Assembly (NCBI GenBank): GCA_023416335.1
Contig: JAEZHY010000068.1
Location: 3,646-67,645 of the forward strand
Length of the DNA stretch: 64,000 nucleotides
Source: Pseudomonadota bacterium
GTDB lineage: Bacteria > Desulfobacterota > Syntrophobacteria > Syntrophobacterales > Syntrophobacteraceae
Direction: 5' to 3'
The first letter of the stretch is position 1. Every line of letters begins with the position of its first letter. The notes under the pieces are model-generated. The model was not told the DNA's origin. It searched no databases and saw only the letters and a program-made list of their open reading frames with translations. Shown piece after piece: positions 8,254-16,847 of the stretch. The position numbers and the translations under genes were made by a program.

Positions 8254-8937
8254 TTATTCCAATTCCCGGACCCGTCTGTGCAGGATATCTTCCGCGCGCA
8301 TTCCGCCGAGCCGCGCGATGTTCACCAACCGGAGCAGCATCTCGCCCATGGCTTCTTCCGCTATGGAACAGCCGCTTTCTATCTCATCAGCCAGTCTCCT
8401 GCTCTGCCCGGCAAATTTCTCGGCTTGACTCTGGAGATCGTTCCACTTGCCGTTTTCTTTCTGGGACAGGCGGGAGATGATGCGATAGGCGCGCATGAGC
8501 GCGGGCAGAGATTCCGGAACAGGATCCGGCATCTTGCCGCTTGCCTCTTTTTCACCGGCCTTGATCTTTTCCCAGTTGTCCTTCACCTCTTCCGCAGTAT
8601 CGACGTTTACGTCCCCGAATACGTGAGGGTGCCTTCTAATCATTTTCTCACTGACGATCCGGCATACGTCCTCGAGGCGGAAATCCCCGCGTTGCTCATA
8701 GAGGTAGACCAGGAAGAACACCATGAAGAGTACGTCGCCCAGTTCCTCGGCGGCACCGCCGGTATCCCCCTTTCTTACCGCCGCCGCGGCTTCATGGGAT
8801 TCCTCGACGAGGTAGGTTTGGATTTTTTCGGGAGTTTGCTTCCGGTCCCAGGGGCAACCGGTTTCACTTCTAAGACGTTCTATGATTTCCCAGACCCGCT
8901 TGACACCATCCCAACGATCAGTCTTTTCTCCGTTCAC
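8254..8937 (-). CDS. mazG: Nucleoside triphosphate pyrophosphohydrolase MazG
   Basis: 227 residues. It hydrolyses (d)NTPs to NMP and pyrophosphate, cleaning aberrant nucleotides. CPWDRKQT and EESHEAAAA ... EELGDVLF provide the metal-binding EExxE-12-28-ExxD pattern of the all-alpha NTP-PPase fold, and a second repeat follows in the C-terminal half (VKDNWEKIKAGEK). The start chosen is GTG at 8937, which has AGAAGGG five bases upstream. A TTG ten codons earlier lacks a ribosome site and would enlarge the overlap with cvpA. With this start the overlap is 20 bp. Order cvpA-mazG-ykgJ-like-HD-GYP. Confidence 0.93.
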   Translation of the reverse strand: MNGEKTDRWDGVKRVWEIIERLRSETGCPWDRKQTPEKIQTYLVEESHEAAAAVRKGDTGGAAEELGDVLFMVFFLVYLYEQRGDFRLEDVCRIVSEKMIRRHPHVFGDVNVDTAEEVKDNWEKIKAGEKEASGKMPDPVPESLPALMRAYRIISRLSQKENGKWNDLQSQAEKFAGQSRRLADEIESGCSIAEEAMGEMLLRLVNIARLGGMRAEDILHRRVRELE

Positions 8938-9517
8938 TTTTTCCCTTCTGCGGTGTTGATGATCCAATAATGGACTCCAGCGGAAATGCTGTTTTCTCGG
9001 CCAGAAAGCGTTCGAGGTCCTTCTGCTTTTTCAGATATTCAACCTGTACTTTATCAGGAGCTATCTTAAAAAGGAAGTTCGACGCTTCTTTAATATAAGG
9101 CACGAGCGCAGAACGGGTCAGGAGCGTGGGATTGCTCCCCGCGGAGAAGAGGGTCAGGATCGAGATGGCGGCGATTGCAAAGAGAAGGGCTTTGCCGAAA
9201 CCGATCATTCCTCCCCAGAGCCGGTCAAGAAAACCGAGGCCGGCGCTTCTGATAACACGGACAAACCAGAAGCCTGCCACCGCGATGCAAAACCAGGTAA
9301 GTATGAAAAGCAGGATAAAACTGACGGGACCGGAACCCGCAAAGGAAGGGAAGTTCCTGAGGATCAGGGTGCTTACCTGCTCGTAATTATGGGACGCGAC
9401 AAAAAAGCCTACAATAATGCCCGCAATCCCGAAAATCTGGGAGATAGCACCGCGCAGAAGCCCCCTGAGAACCCAGAAAGCTCCTATAGCGATCAGAACC
9501 CAATCGAGAACATTCAT
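8918..9517 (-). CDS. CvpA family membrane protein
   Basis: 199 residues from ATG 9517 (MNVLDWVLIAIG, the usual CvpA start). Four hydrophobic segments lie at about 5-25, 28-50, 65-90 and 100-125, with the conserved GLLRG and FLDRLWGGMIGFGKALL loops, followed by a polar cytosolic tail. CvpA proteins are needed for colicin V production and purine/envelope-stress phenotypes in some species; the molecular role is unclear. It is the first gene of the minus-strand run and is divergent from phoH. Confidence 0.88.
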   Translation of the reverse strand: MNVLDWVLIAIGAFWVLRGLLRGAISQIFGIAGIIVGFFVASHNYEQVSTLILRNFPSFAGSGPVSFILLFILTWFCIAVAGFWFVRVIRSAGLGFLDRLWGGMIGFGKALLFAIAAISILTLFSAGSNPTLLTRSALVPYIKEASNFLFKIAPDKVQVEYLKKQKDLERFLAEKTAFPLESIIGSSTPQKGKSERRKD

Positions 9518-9660
9518 AACAGGCCACCAACTCCGAATCGGAGGGATTATAAGCGTATGTCCCTCGGAAATCATCCCCTAATTCCCGGAATCGGTCGGCA
9601 CTTGTCTAACCTTTAAATATATTTACAAAATCGGCCAATTTTTTGTATACGTCCCCTCCT

Positions 9661-9795
9661 GCCCTATCTCGAAAGGATAGGGCTCTCCTCTTGCGCGGTC
9701 GTTGGGAGCCTGCATGAATTGGGAACCTGCATGAATGAGTAAGATGAGCCCGGTCGAAGAAGCCCGATCTTTCAGGCCGAGAGATACGCAAGGAT
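9661..9795. ncRNA. Possible structured RNA (unassigned)
   Basis: A stable hairpin GCCCTATC/GATAGGGC, a 17-bp tandem repeat containing CCTGCATGAAT twice, and closing TTGCG...CGCAA arms lie in an intergenic stretch outside any coding frame. It does not match the 6S, tmRNA, RNase P or SRP motifs I know. Strand and boundaries are uncertain. Confidence 0.2.
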
Positions 9796-10002
9796 TATGC
9801 AATCAAACAACAAATCGGCACACTTTTTAGAAATAATGCCTACCCGATCATCCCCCGCGCCAGGAGAGAAGCGCAACGATCATACTAATTTACAATTAAT
9901 TCAGTATATTATGATTGTTGTCCACAAAAACTGAAAACCTCAACGCGCGGTGGGATGCCGGGCCAAAGAAAAGCCGTTGGCGGGATTGCATCTATGCCGA
10001 AC

Positions 10003-10018
10003 GAGTTCGATCGAACTC
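10003..10018. promoter_or_regulatory. Perfect 16-bp palindrome upstream of phoH
   Basis: GAGTTCGATCGAACTC is fully self-complementary and lies in the cvpA-phoH spacer, 140 bp before the phoH promoter. This is typical of a dimeric repressor site. The regulator is unknown. Confidence 0.4.
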
Positions 10019-10159
10019 TGTCCAGGCATAAATTTCCTTTCGTACCTGGAAAAAATTTACGTCAATGCGCCAATATTCCGACAACACAGGGGCTGCAATG
10101 ACGGATTTCCCTTGCCGTGGGCTTCCGGAGCCTGTTGCCCGGAACCGCGAAAGAGCCTG

Positions 10160-10188
10160 TTGTCAGTCGCAAATTTGCGTGATAATAA
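10160..10188 (+). promoter_or_regulatory. phoH operon promoter with palindromic spacer
   Basis: TTGTCA (10160-10165), a spacer of exactly 17 bp and TAATAA (10183-10188). The spacer contains the perfect 12-bp palindrome CGCAAATTTGCG (10168-10179), placed where a bound repressor would block RNA polymerase. It lies about 54 bp before the phoH start. Confidence 0.6.
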
Positions 10189-10241
10189 TATAAATTTGAT
10201 ATATAAACGGGGCCGGAAAGGTCCTTTTGAGGTAGAACATA

Positions 10242-11267
10242 TTGGCTCAGGCAGATCACAATCGAAAATACCCTCCGGAAGGAAGCTCGGTTCAGGTTTC
10301 CTTCGACGATAATAATATCATCCAACTGCTCGCAGGCGAGCAAAACGCCAATCTCAAGGTTATCGAAAACCAGCTCAAAATTCGAGTGCACCTGCGAGGA
10401 AATCAGTTCACATTGACAGGGCCCCGGGCCGAAACGGAAATTGGCGAACGGCTTTTGAATGAGCTTGCCGATCTCGTGCGAGGTGGTTATCCCTTATACG
10501 CAAGCGACATCCTGTTTGCCATTCAGATACTCAATGATAATATAGGCCGCAGGCTCAGGGATATTTTCCTGGACCAGGTCTATATCGCCTCGAACAAGAG
10601 GACGGTTACCCCGAAAAGTATCAGACAGAAGGAATACATCGAGGCCATCCGCAAATTCGATATTGTCTTCGGGATAGGCCCGGCTGGAACAGGGAAAACC
10701 TATCTGGCGATGGCTATGGCGGTTGCAGCCATGGCAAAGGAGTTCGTCAGACGAATAGTGCTTGTCCGCCCCGCGGTGGAAGCCGGCGAAAAGCTCGGAT
10801 TCCTCCCCGGCGATCTTGCCGAAAAGGTTAACCCCTATTTGCGGCCGCTATACGATGCGCTTCACGATATGATGGATTTCGAACGTGCAAGCAATCTTAT
10901 CCAGAGGGGCGCCATAGAGGTTGCTCCGCTCGCTTTCATGCGAGGACGTACGCTCAACGATGCATTCGTTATTCTGGATGAAGCGCAGAATACGACAACC
11001 GAGCAGATGAAGATGTTTCTCACCCGGCTCGGCATGGGTTCCAAAGCGGTTATAACCGGCGACGTCACGCAGATAGACCTCCCCGACAATAAACCTTCGG
11101 GGCTGGTGGGCGCAATCGAGTTGCTTCAGGGCGTGCAGGGAATACGCATGGTCTACTTTACAAAGCGTGATGTTGTGCGGCACCGACTCGTGCAGGACAT
11201 CATAGACGCATACGAGAAAGCCGAAGCGCGCAGATCCCAGGTCAGCAGAGAACCCGAGAAGAGCTGA
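10242..11267 (+). CDS. phoH: PhoH family ATPase
   Basis: 341 residues from a TTG start with GAGG nine bases upstream; no ATG is available before the core domain. The N-terminal 80 residues are KH-like and suggest RNA binding. The P-loop ATPase follows, with Walker A GPAGTGKT (146-153) and Walker B VILDEAQN (243-250), then the conserved TGD and QIDLP motifs. PhoH proteins are linked to RNA metabolism and ribosome quality, and the gene is nearly always next to ybeY, as here. The stop is 2 bp before the pgpH start, indicating tight operon coupling. Confidence 0.93.
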   Translation: MAQADHNRKYPPEGSSVQVSFDDNNIIQLLAGEQNANLKVIENQLKIRVHLRGNQFTLTGPRAETEIGERLLNELADLVRGGYPLYASDILFAIQILNDNIGRRLRDIFLDQVYIASNKRTVTPKSIRQKEYIEAIRKFDIVFGIGPAGTGKTYLAMAMAVAAMAKEFVRRIVLVRPAVEAGEKLGFLPGDLAEKVNPYLRPLYDALHDMMDFERASNLIQRGAIEVAPLAFMRGRTLNDAFVILDEAQNTTTEQMKMFLTRLGMGSKAVITGDVTQIDLPDNKPSGLVGAIELLQGVQGIRMVYFTKRDVVRHRLVQDIIDAYEKAEARRSQVSREPEKS

Positions 11268-11269
11268 AT

Positions 11270-13747
11270 ATGGAACGGGAGAAGCGGGAACCGGAAAAGA
11301 ACTGGTGCAAGTGCAGGGCCGGAATTTTGGCGCGATTCATCCCGTGCAGCCTGGGGGACGATCGCTGTCATAAGCTGATCCTGCTTGCGGTGGTTAGCCT
11401 TATTGTTTCCATCCTGGTGAGCCCGTCTTTCATCATAGACACTCCTCCCTACCGGCTTGGCGACATTGCCGACAAGAATATAAAGGCAAAGCGCGATTTC
11501 CTGATCGAGGATGAAGCAGCGACTGCAAAGAAGCGGGAAGAGGCGGTTCGCCAGTCGGCAATAACCTACGATATGGATGAAGGCCTGCCGCAAAGCATTA
11601 CGGAAAAGCTTGAAAACGCTTTCAAGTCCATGCGCGACTATCTGGCCGGCCTCGAATCGGAATCTTTCCAGGACCTCTCCGGCCAACAGGTTATGACTTC
11701 CCCCCTCGCCACTGAAAATTTTCCTTCTCTGACACTTTCCAACTCGGGCCGGCAGGCGCTCAAGAAAAAGAAGGACTTTGAAGATATCCTCGGCTACCGC
11801 CTTGCTCCCGAGACTTTTGTGAACTTGTTCGAACGCCAGTTCAGCCTGGATCTTCAGGAAAAAATCGAGCAACTCATCAAGAACGCCCTGGACCATGGAA
11901 TCGTCTCGAATAAAGCCTGGGGACGGCAAAACCAGGGCGAGACCCTGCTGATCCGCAAATCGACCACCGGCGAAGAAATTACGATTCCCCCTCCCTTTCC
12001 ATATCCCGATCTCGACGAAGCGCGCAAGATGATCATTATGCAGGCGCTGGAAGCGGGCAGGGATGTCAAGGAAATGATGCTCATAACCTCGGTGGTCACC
12101 CAGCTTCTTCAGCCGAATCTGACCTTCAATATGGATGAGACGGAGAAGAGAAGAGAGGAGGCATACGCTTCCGTAAAGCCGATCCTCATTAAGATCGCCA
12201 GAAACGAAATGCTCGTGCGGGAAGGACAGAGAATCGGTCCGGAGGAGATGCTGAAGCTCAAGTATCACCAGAAGGACGGTTCCACCAAGCACTGGTTTTT
12301 CGTTTTCCTGGCCATTTTCGTATTCAGTTCCGTATGCATAGCGGTTGTCGTCAATGTCACCAAACAGCACCTCCCCTATATCCGGATGGAATTCCACGAC
12401 TACCTCTTCCTGAGCATACTCTTCGTTTTTCTTCTGATCCTGTCCCGGGTCGGACTATGGATGGGCGATCTGATAGGGGATGCCTCCGGCGTTATTTCGA
12501 CGAAGACATTCATCTACGCGATCCCGCTGAGTGCGGGCGCGATGATTTCATGCATTTTCTTCGGTGTAACAGTTACGCTCGTCTTCTCCCTCATATTCAC
12601 GCTCTTTACCGGTATGGTCTTCGGCAAAGACTTCGGGATGTTCTTCTACCTCATGATCGGCGCGTTCGTGGCGGCTCACGGCGTTTCCGCCTGCAAGAAC
12701 CGCATGGTCCCGATAAAAGCCGGCCTGCTGGTAGGACTCAGCAATGTCATCTTGATCGTTCTCAGCGCTTTTCTCCAGGACCAGTGGGTGTTCATGAAGG
12801 TCGTGACGAGCGCCTTCTTCGGACTGTCCGGAGGAATTTTTGCCGGAGTGCTCGTAACGGGGCTAACGCCTTTGGCTGAGATGATGTTCGGGTATACGAC
12901 CGACATAAAGCTCCTGGAACTGGCCACAATGGACCAGCCCCTGCTCCAGGAACTCATGGTCGAAGCGCCCGGCACGTACCATCACAGTATAATCGTGGGT
13001 AATATGGTCGAGGCGGCCGCGAAATCGATCGGCGCAAACTCGCTCCTGGCAAAAGTTGCCGCCTACTACCACGATATCGGGAAGATAAAGAAGCCGCTCT
13101 ACTTCATTGAAAATCAATTCGACGTCGAAAACCGCCACGAAAAACTGGCGCCTTCCATGAGCAGCCTCATTCTGATATCTCACGTAAAGGACGGCATAGA
13201 ACTCGCCAGGCAGCATCACCTCGGGAAGGAAATAATCAACATTATCAGTCAGCACCACGGGAAGAGCTTCATATCCTTCTTCTACAACAAGGCCGTCGAA
13301 GCGCGTGAAAAAGCGCAGAGCACAAAAGCTTCCGTGTTGCCCCCGATCAATATCGACGATTATCGTTATCCCGGCCCCAAACCTCAGACGAAAGAAGCCG
13401 GACTGGTAATGCTGGCAGATGTAGTCGAAGCCGCCTGCCGTTCTCTGACCGAACCCACTCCCGCACGGATCCAGGGACTGGTCAACCGGCTGATAAACAA
13501 CATTTTCAGCGACGGCCAACTTGACGACTGCGAACTCACCCTCAAGGACCTTCATCAGATCGCCAAGCATTTTAACCAGATCCTGGCAACGATACACCAC
13601 AAGAGGATCGAATACCCCGTGACGAACGGAAAGGGAAAACCGGATGTCCCTGATCCAGGTCAGCGTGAATCAAAGCAAGATAAAGATAAAGCGGCGGCAA
13701 ATCGAGAACGCAGCAAAACAGATCTTAAGCGCCTTGGGATACACTGA
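11270..13747 (+). CDS. 7TM-HD phosphohydrolase, PgpH/YqfF-like
   Basis: 825 residues. A membrane anchor at about 40-60 is followed by an extracytoplasmic 7TMR-HDED domain (70-340) and a bundle of membrane helices (about 345-560). The cytosolic HD domain has a YHHS segment near 571 and HDIGK around 602-606, and ends in a charged tail. Homologues (PgpH of Listeria) hydrolyse cyclic di-AMP to pApA, so a cyclic dinucleotide substrate is likely. The gene order phoH-pgpH-ybeY is characteristic. The 3' end overlaps ybeY by 104 bp in another frame, an unusually long overlap that encodes the low-complexity Lys/Asp tail. Confidence 0.9.
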   Translation: MEREKREPEKNWCKCRAGILARFIPCSLGDDRCHKLILLAVVSLIVSILVSPSFIIDTPPYRLGDIADKNIKAKRDFLIEDEAATAKKREEAVRQSAITYDMDEGLPQSITEKLENAFKSMRDYLAGLESESFQDLSGQQVMTSPLATENFPSLTLSNSGRQALKKKKDFEDILGYRLAPETFVNLFERQFSLDLQEKIEQLIKNALDHGIVSNKAWGRQNQGETLLIRKSTTGEEITIPPPFPYPDLDEARKMIIMQALEAGRDVKEMMLITSVVTQLLQPNLTFNMDETEKRREEAYASVKPILIKIARNEMLVREGQRIGPEEMLKLKYHQKDGSTKHWFFVFLAIFVFSSVCIAVVVNVTKQHLPYIRMEFHDYLFLSILFVFLLILSRVGLWMGDLIGDASGVISTKTFIYAIPLSAGAMISCIFFGVTVTLVFSLIFTLFTGMVFGKDFGMFFYLMIGAFVAAHGVSACKNRMVPIKAGLLVGLSNVILIVLSAFLQDQWVFMKVVTSAFFGLSGGIFAGVLVTGLTPLAEMMFGYTTDIKLLELATMDQPLLQELMVEAPGTYHHSIIVGNMVEAAAKSIGANSLLAKVAAYYHDIGKIKKPLYFIENQFDVENRHEKLAPSMSSLILISHVKDGIELARQHHLGKEIINIISQHHGKSFISFFYNKAVEAREKAQSTKASVLPPINIDDYRYPGPKPQTKEAGLVMLADVVEAACRSLTEPTPARIQGLVNRLINNIFSDGQLDDCELTLKDLHQIAKHFNQILATIHHKRIEYPVTNGKGKPDVPDPGQRESKQDKDKAAANRERSKTDLKRLGIH

Positions 13748-14123
13748 ATCGGAACTGAGCATCACGATAGTCGATGACTCGGAAATGGCCGATCTGAATC
13801 GGGAATACCGCCAGGTAGACCACACCACGGATGTGCTCTCCTTCCCGATGCTCGAAGGCGAATTCGGCGAAATAGTACCGGAAATGCTCGGGGACATCGT
13901 CATTTCAGCCGAGACGGCCCAAGCCATCAGCGTGGAAACGGGCTCCTCGCTGGAAGCCGTTATGGACCTTCTGCTGATACACGGAATCCTGCACCTTCTC
14001 GGCATGGACCACATGGCCGGAGAGGCGGAGGCCGGAGAGATGAAGGCAAAGACGCTGGAACTCCTTACGATGCTTGACCGGTCGGGCGCGGAGTTCGAGT
14101 GGTTTTTCGATGCAAAGGACTGA
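13644..14123 (+). CDS. ybeY: Endoribonuclease YbeY (rRNA maturation factor)
   Basis: 159 residues. The zinc motif HGILHLLGMDH supplies H113, H117 and H123, the catalytic signature of the UPF0054/YbeY family, which matures the 16S rRNA 3' end and takes part in ribosome quality control. DHTTDVLSFP and GDIVIS are also diagnostic. The ATG has AAAGGG upstream inside pgpH; the N-terminal sequence (MSLIQVSVN ... KRRQIENAAKQIL) aligns with the family start, so the 104-bp overlap is real. Confidence 0.93.
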   Translation: MSLIQVSVNQSKIKIKRRQIENAAKQILSALGYTESELSITIVDDSEMADLNREYRQVDHTTDVLSFPMLEGEFGEIVPEMLGDIVISAETAQAISVETGSSLEAVMDLLLIHGILHLLGMDHMAGEAEAGEMKAKTLELLTMLDRSGAEFEWFFDAKD

Positions 14124-14176
14124 GAGACAAACGAACTGACAGGTTCTTCAAAGACAAGCCATACGGAGGATGAACA

Positions 14177-14890
14177 TTGGCACGACTTGCGATTAATGTG
14201 GATCACGTAGCTACTGTTCGACAGGCTCGACTCGCTTCCGAACCGGATCCGGTCACGGCCGCAGCACTTGCAGAACTGGCAGGGGCACACGGGATCGTCG
14301 TCCACCTGCGGGAAGACCGCCGCCATATGCAGGACAGGGATATCGCAGTCCTGCGCGAGACCATCAAGACCAAAATGAACCTCGAAATGGCTGCGACCAA
14401 GGAAATGGTCGAAATAGCGCAGAAGATCAAACCCGACATGGTCACCCTGGTTCCTGAAAAGCGCCAGGAACTTACGACCGAAGGCGGGCTCGACGTGGTC
14501 CTGTTCGAGGAATCCCTGAAGGGCGTGGTGGAATCCATGCATGAAAGCGGAATCGCGGTCAGCCTCTTCATAAATCCGGATGCCAAGCACATCAAGGTCG
14601 CTCACCGGCTGGAAGTCGAATACGTCGAACTGCATACAGGAATGTTCTCAGAAGCGCATTCCTTTGCACGCCGCCAGGAAGAGTATGAACGGCTGGTCAC
14701 CGCGGCGAGGCTCGCCCAGAAGCTCGGCATCGGAGTCCATGCGGGCCACGGCGTTGACTATCAGAACATTTTCTGGCTGAGGAATATCACTGAAATCGAG
14801 GAATTCAGCATCGGCCACGCTGTAATCGCCCGCGCCGTCATGGTGGGGATCGAACGGGCCGTGCGCGAAATGCTCCAGCTGATAGGCTGA
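14177..14890 (+). CDS. pdxJ: Pyridoxine 5'-phosphate synthase PdxJ
   Basis: 237 residues, the normal family length. It condenses 3-amino-2-oxopropyl phosphate with 1-deoxyxylulose 5-phosphate to give pyridoxine phosphate, the last step of DXP-dependent vitamin B6 synthesis. Conserved blocks are LAINVDHVATVRQAR, HLREDRRHM and the TLVPEKR segment; HAGHG(V)DYQN and SIGHAVIARA bind phosphate. The start is TTG with GGAGGA upstream; no ATG fits. It is followed 4 bp later by acpS, the pdxJ-acpS arrangement known from many proteobacteria. Confidence 0.96.
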   Translation: MARLAINVDHVATVRQARLASEPDPVTAAALAELAGAHGIVVHLREDRRHMQDRDIAVLRETIKTKMNLEMAATKEMVEIAQKIKPDMVTLVPEKRQELTTEGGLDVVLFEESLKGVVESMHESGIAVSLFINPDAKHIKVAHRLEVEYVELHTGMFSEAHSFARRQEEYERLVTAARLAQKLGIGVHAGHGVDYQNIFWLRNITEIEEFSIGHAVIARAVMVGIERAVREMLQLIG

Positions 14891-14894
14891 AAGC

Positions 14895-15275
14895 ATGCCG
14901 ATCTATGGAGTCGGAATAGACCTGGTCAAGATTGACCGGATCAAAGCTCTTTACGAGCGGTGGGGGGAACGTTTCGAAGAACGGGTCTTCACACAAAGCG
15001 AAAGAGAATTCTGCTCGCACCGAAAAAACCGCGTTCCCTGCCTTGCAATCCGGTTTGCCGCCAAGGAGGCTTTCGTAAAAGCGCTTGGAATCGGTATGCG
15101 AAAGCCTGTTCTCTGGCTGGATATCGAAGTCGTCTCCAACAGGCTGGGCAAACCCGAGATCGCCCTCTCAACGAGGGCCCGGGAGTTCTGCAACGAAGCA
15201 GGCATCCGCTCCTGGCACTTGAGCCTCACCGACGACGGCCAATACGGTGCGGCGGTGGTGGTTATCGAGACCTGA
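14895..15275 (+). CDS. acpS: Holo-[acyl-carrier-protein] synthase AcpS
   Basis: 126 residues. It transfers 4'-phosphopantetheine from CoA to apo-ACP. GVGIDLVKIDR contains the Mg-binding D9, and FAAKEAFVKALG contains E58 with the conserved K-E-A, both catalytic in the Sfp/AcpS superfamily. The length is typical of the short trimeric AcpS type. It is the last gene of the phoH operon; a strong symmetrical hairpin follows. Confidence 0.95.
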   Translation: MPIYGVGIDLVKIDRIKALYERWGERFEERVFTQSEREFCSHRKNRVPCLAIRFAAKEAFVKALGIGMRKPVLWLDIEVVSNRLGKPEIALSTRAREFCNEAGIRSWHLSLTDDGQYGAAVVVIET

Positions 15276-15297
15276 AGCCGGCAGCGGCTATCCTTTT

Positions 15298-15330
15298 CTG
15301 CCGGGGCAGCACACCGCCCTGCCCCGGCAG
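15298..15330. terminator. Bidirectional terminator-like hairpin
   Basis: CTGCCGGGGCAG and CTGCCCCGGCAG form a perfect 12-bp stem with a 9-nt loop, between the convergent acpS and DUF4337 genes. There is no long U-tract on either side. Confidence 0.6.
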
Positions 15331-15342
15331 CCTGAGACTCTT

Positions 15343-15879
15343 TCAAAGAAACAGAAAAAATCCATCTGCAAAATAAACCAAGCCTACTACTCCGAATAAG
15401 AGCCCCGCGTACCAGACCGCTTTCTTCTTCATCAATGCTGCTACGGATGACATCAGAATCGATATCTGGAGAAAGATGACGGCTATTCCGAATACTCCGG
15501 AATGGGTCTGTGCATCATCGCGGATATTTTCGAACCTTTTGGCCTCTTTCTGTATATCTGCCTTTTCGCCTTCGTATTTTGCGATCTTCTTCCCATATGA
15601 GTCTATTCTATCCTTCAGGGCCTGGGCGCCGGCCGGCGTCATTGAGGCCTGCCTCTCCTGCAGATCGAGTTCCAGACCCTCTTTTTGAATCTCGTAAATA
15701 TAGCCTTTGATGCTCTTGGCCTGGTAGTACGCCCACTGGTTGGCCGCCTGAGTCTGGCTCATGACGGACCTTGTCGAATAAGAGCCGCCCTTGAACGTGG
15801 AAAGCGTTGCACATACAGCCAATATGACCGTGGTAAGAGCAAGGTAATTCAGCCACGGCTCTTTTTTTTCTTCAGCCAT
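15343..15879 (-). CDS. DUF4337 membrane protein
   Basis: 178 residues. There is a membrane helix near the N-terminus (about 10-30), a long helical, probably coiled-coil, middle part (50-125) rich in Lys/Glu, and two C-terminal membrane helices (about 127-148 and 155-175). The opening pattern (Trp-Leu ... a TVILAVCATLSTFKGG segment) and the QANQWAYYQAKSIK segment are diagnostic of DUF4337. The function is not known. It ends convergently with acpS and is probably monocistronic. Confidence 0.85.
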   Translation of the reverse strand: MAEEKKEPWLNYLALTTVILAVCATLSTFKGGSYSTRSVMSQTQAANQWAYYQAKSIKGYIYEIQKEGLELDLQERQASMTPAGAQALKDRIDSYGKKIAKYEGEKADIQKEAKRFENIRDDAQTHSGVFGIAVIFLQISILMSSVAALMKKKAVWYAGLLFGVVGLVYFADGFFLFL

Positions 15880-16356
15880 TTTCCGTTTCTCCCTTCATAT
15901 TGCCCGGTTCAAACGAAAGGCCCCTTCCAGGCCAGTTAAAACCGAGATGGTAGCCGCTTCCAAGCCTGCACTTGCCCCCCGGCGCCTCGGTCTCACAGAT
16001 TGTGGGCAATAGCTGCTAATCAATGATCCCTTATTATTCGTCAGATTTGAAAGCGACTATTTATCATCAGCGGGAGAGGATTTCAATTTCCGAGAGAGTT
16101 TACGGGAAGGAGTTCACGATGGGTGAGCGTTGGTGGAAGCGAATGCGTTCCCTGCACTTCTTCATCGGCAACACCTGTTGAGTAGTGAATTAAATGCGGG
16201 TAGACCGGATTCTCGAATCCGGGCGCGAAGCGCAAGAGGCCGGGATGAAAGAACCGAATCAGAAGAGGTCTAAGGTGCTGGGGGTTCCCAAGCCGGAGCT
16301 GGGGTTTAAGTTCACAGAAATTGTTCGAGTTCAATGGAGGGTGCCCTTGTCGCAGG
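15880..16356. repeat. Intergenic region with mosaic repeat module (copy 2)
   Basis: 477 bp without a credible gene. At about 16196-16310 it carries two modules of the repeat family: CCGGATTCTCGAATCCGGGC followed by GCGAAGCGCAAGAGG, and GGTTCCCAAGCCGGAGCTGGGG. The same modules recur near 30650, 34000 and 56685. Confidence 0.6.
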
Positions 16357-16758
16357 CTACATGTCTAATCCACGGGCGGAAGAAAGCTCCGAACCCATAC
16401 CATAGCCCCACCATCCCTCCCCCAACCCGCATGCTAATGCCCCTATGCTAACTGCTCCGAGTGAAATCAAAGTGCTACTTGCTAGAATTACAGCTACAAC
16501 AAAAAATCTGCTGCCCCCCTGTTGAGCCGAAACTTGCAACTTAACTTTCTGACCAGTGCCGACGTGTATATGCAATTGATTGCCCCGAATCAGATCAATT
16601 CGGGCATAGACTACGTGTTTCCCTGATGTAACGCGAAATGAGAGGGTTTCATCATTATTGATCCTACCGCTCTTTACACCATCGATGAATACAGCGTACG
16701 ACCTCAATTTGCTCATGGAGTCGGAGATCCTGCTGATCTCGATTGTACCATCAGTCAT
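16357..16758 (-). CDS. Hypothetical small membrane-anchored protein
   Basis: 133 residues. The first 75 form a beta-rich module (YAVFIDGVKSGRINNDE ... GKHVVYARIDL) that resembles small PEGA-like beta-sandwich domains, with an IDG turn and a GKH motif. One long hydrophobic stretch (about 84-108) follows, Gly/Ala-rich, then a short tail. No enzyme motif is visible. The base composition here is more AT-rich than in its neighbours. It probably displays the beta domain on one side of the inner membrane. I cannot assign a function. Confidence 0.55.
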   Translation of the reverse strand: MTDGTIEISRISDSMSKLRSYAVFIDGVKSGRINNDETLSFRVTSGKHVVYARIDLIRGNQLHIHVGTGQKVKLQVSAQQGGSRFFVVAVILASSTLISLGAVSIGALACGLGEGWWGYGMGSELSSARGLDM

Positions 16759-16847
16759 ATCAAAGCAACTCTGCTAGATGCCTGGCCTGAACAAATGAGA
16801 ATTCAGTACCCGGAAGGATCTTAGGTAAATGTAGTTACTGCTATTAC

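Larger units (their letters stand above)
9518..10241. other. 724-bp divergent regulatory region (cvpA / phoH)
   Basis: No credible gene. Visible structure includes a perfect 8-bp hairpin GCCCTATC-N7-GATAGGGC (9661-9683) and a 17-bp tandem repeat at 9704-9720 and 9721-9737 (15 of 17 identical). TTGCG/CGCAA arms enclose roughly 9690-9790, a possible structured RNA. There is also an AT-rich imperfect inverted repeat (about 9873-9920), a perfect 16-bp palindrome (10003-10018) and the phoH promoter. Confidence 0.55.

Noticed and set aside
9661..9795. 6S RNA, tmRNA, SRP RNA or RNase P RNA
   Set aside because: Conserved cores of these RNAs were not found in the spacer.
11153..12397. Antisense open frame of 414 codons opposite phoH/pgpH
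   Set aside because: Shadow frame; the sense strand encodes conserved pgpH and phoH.
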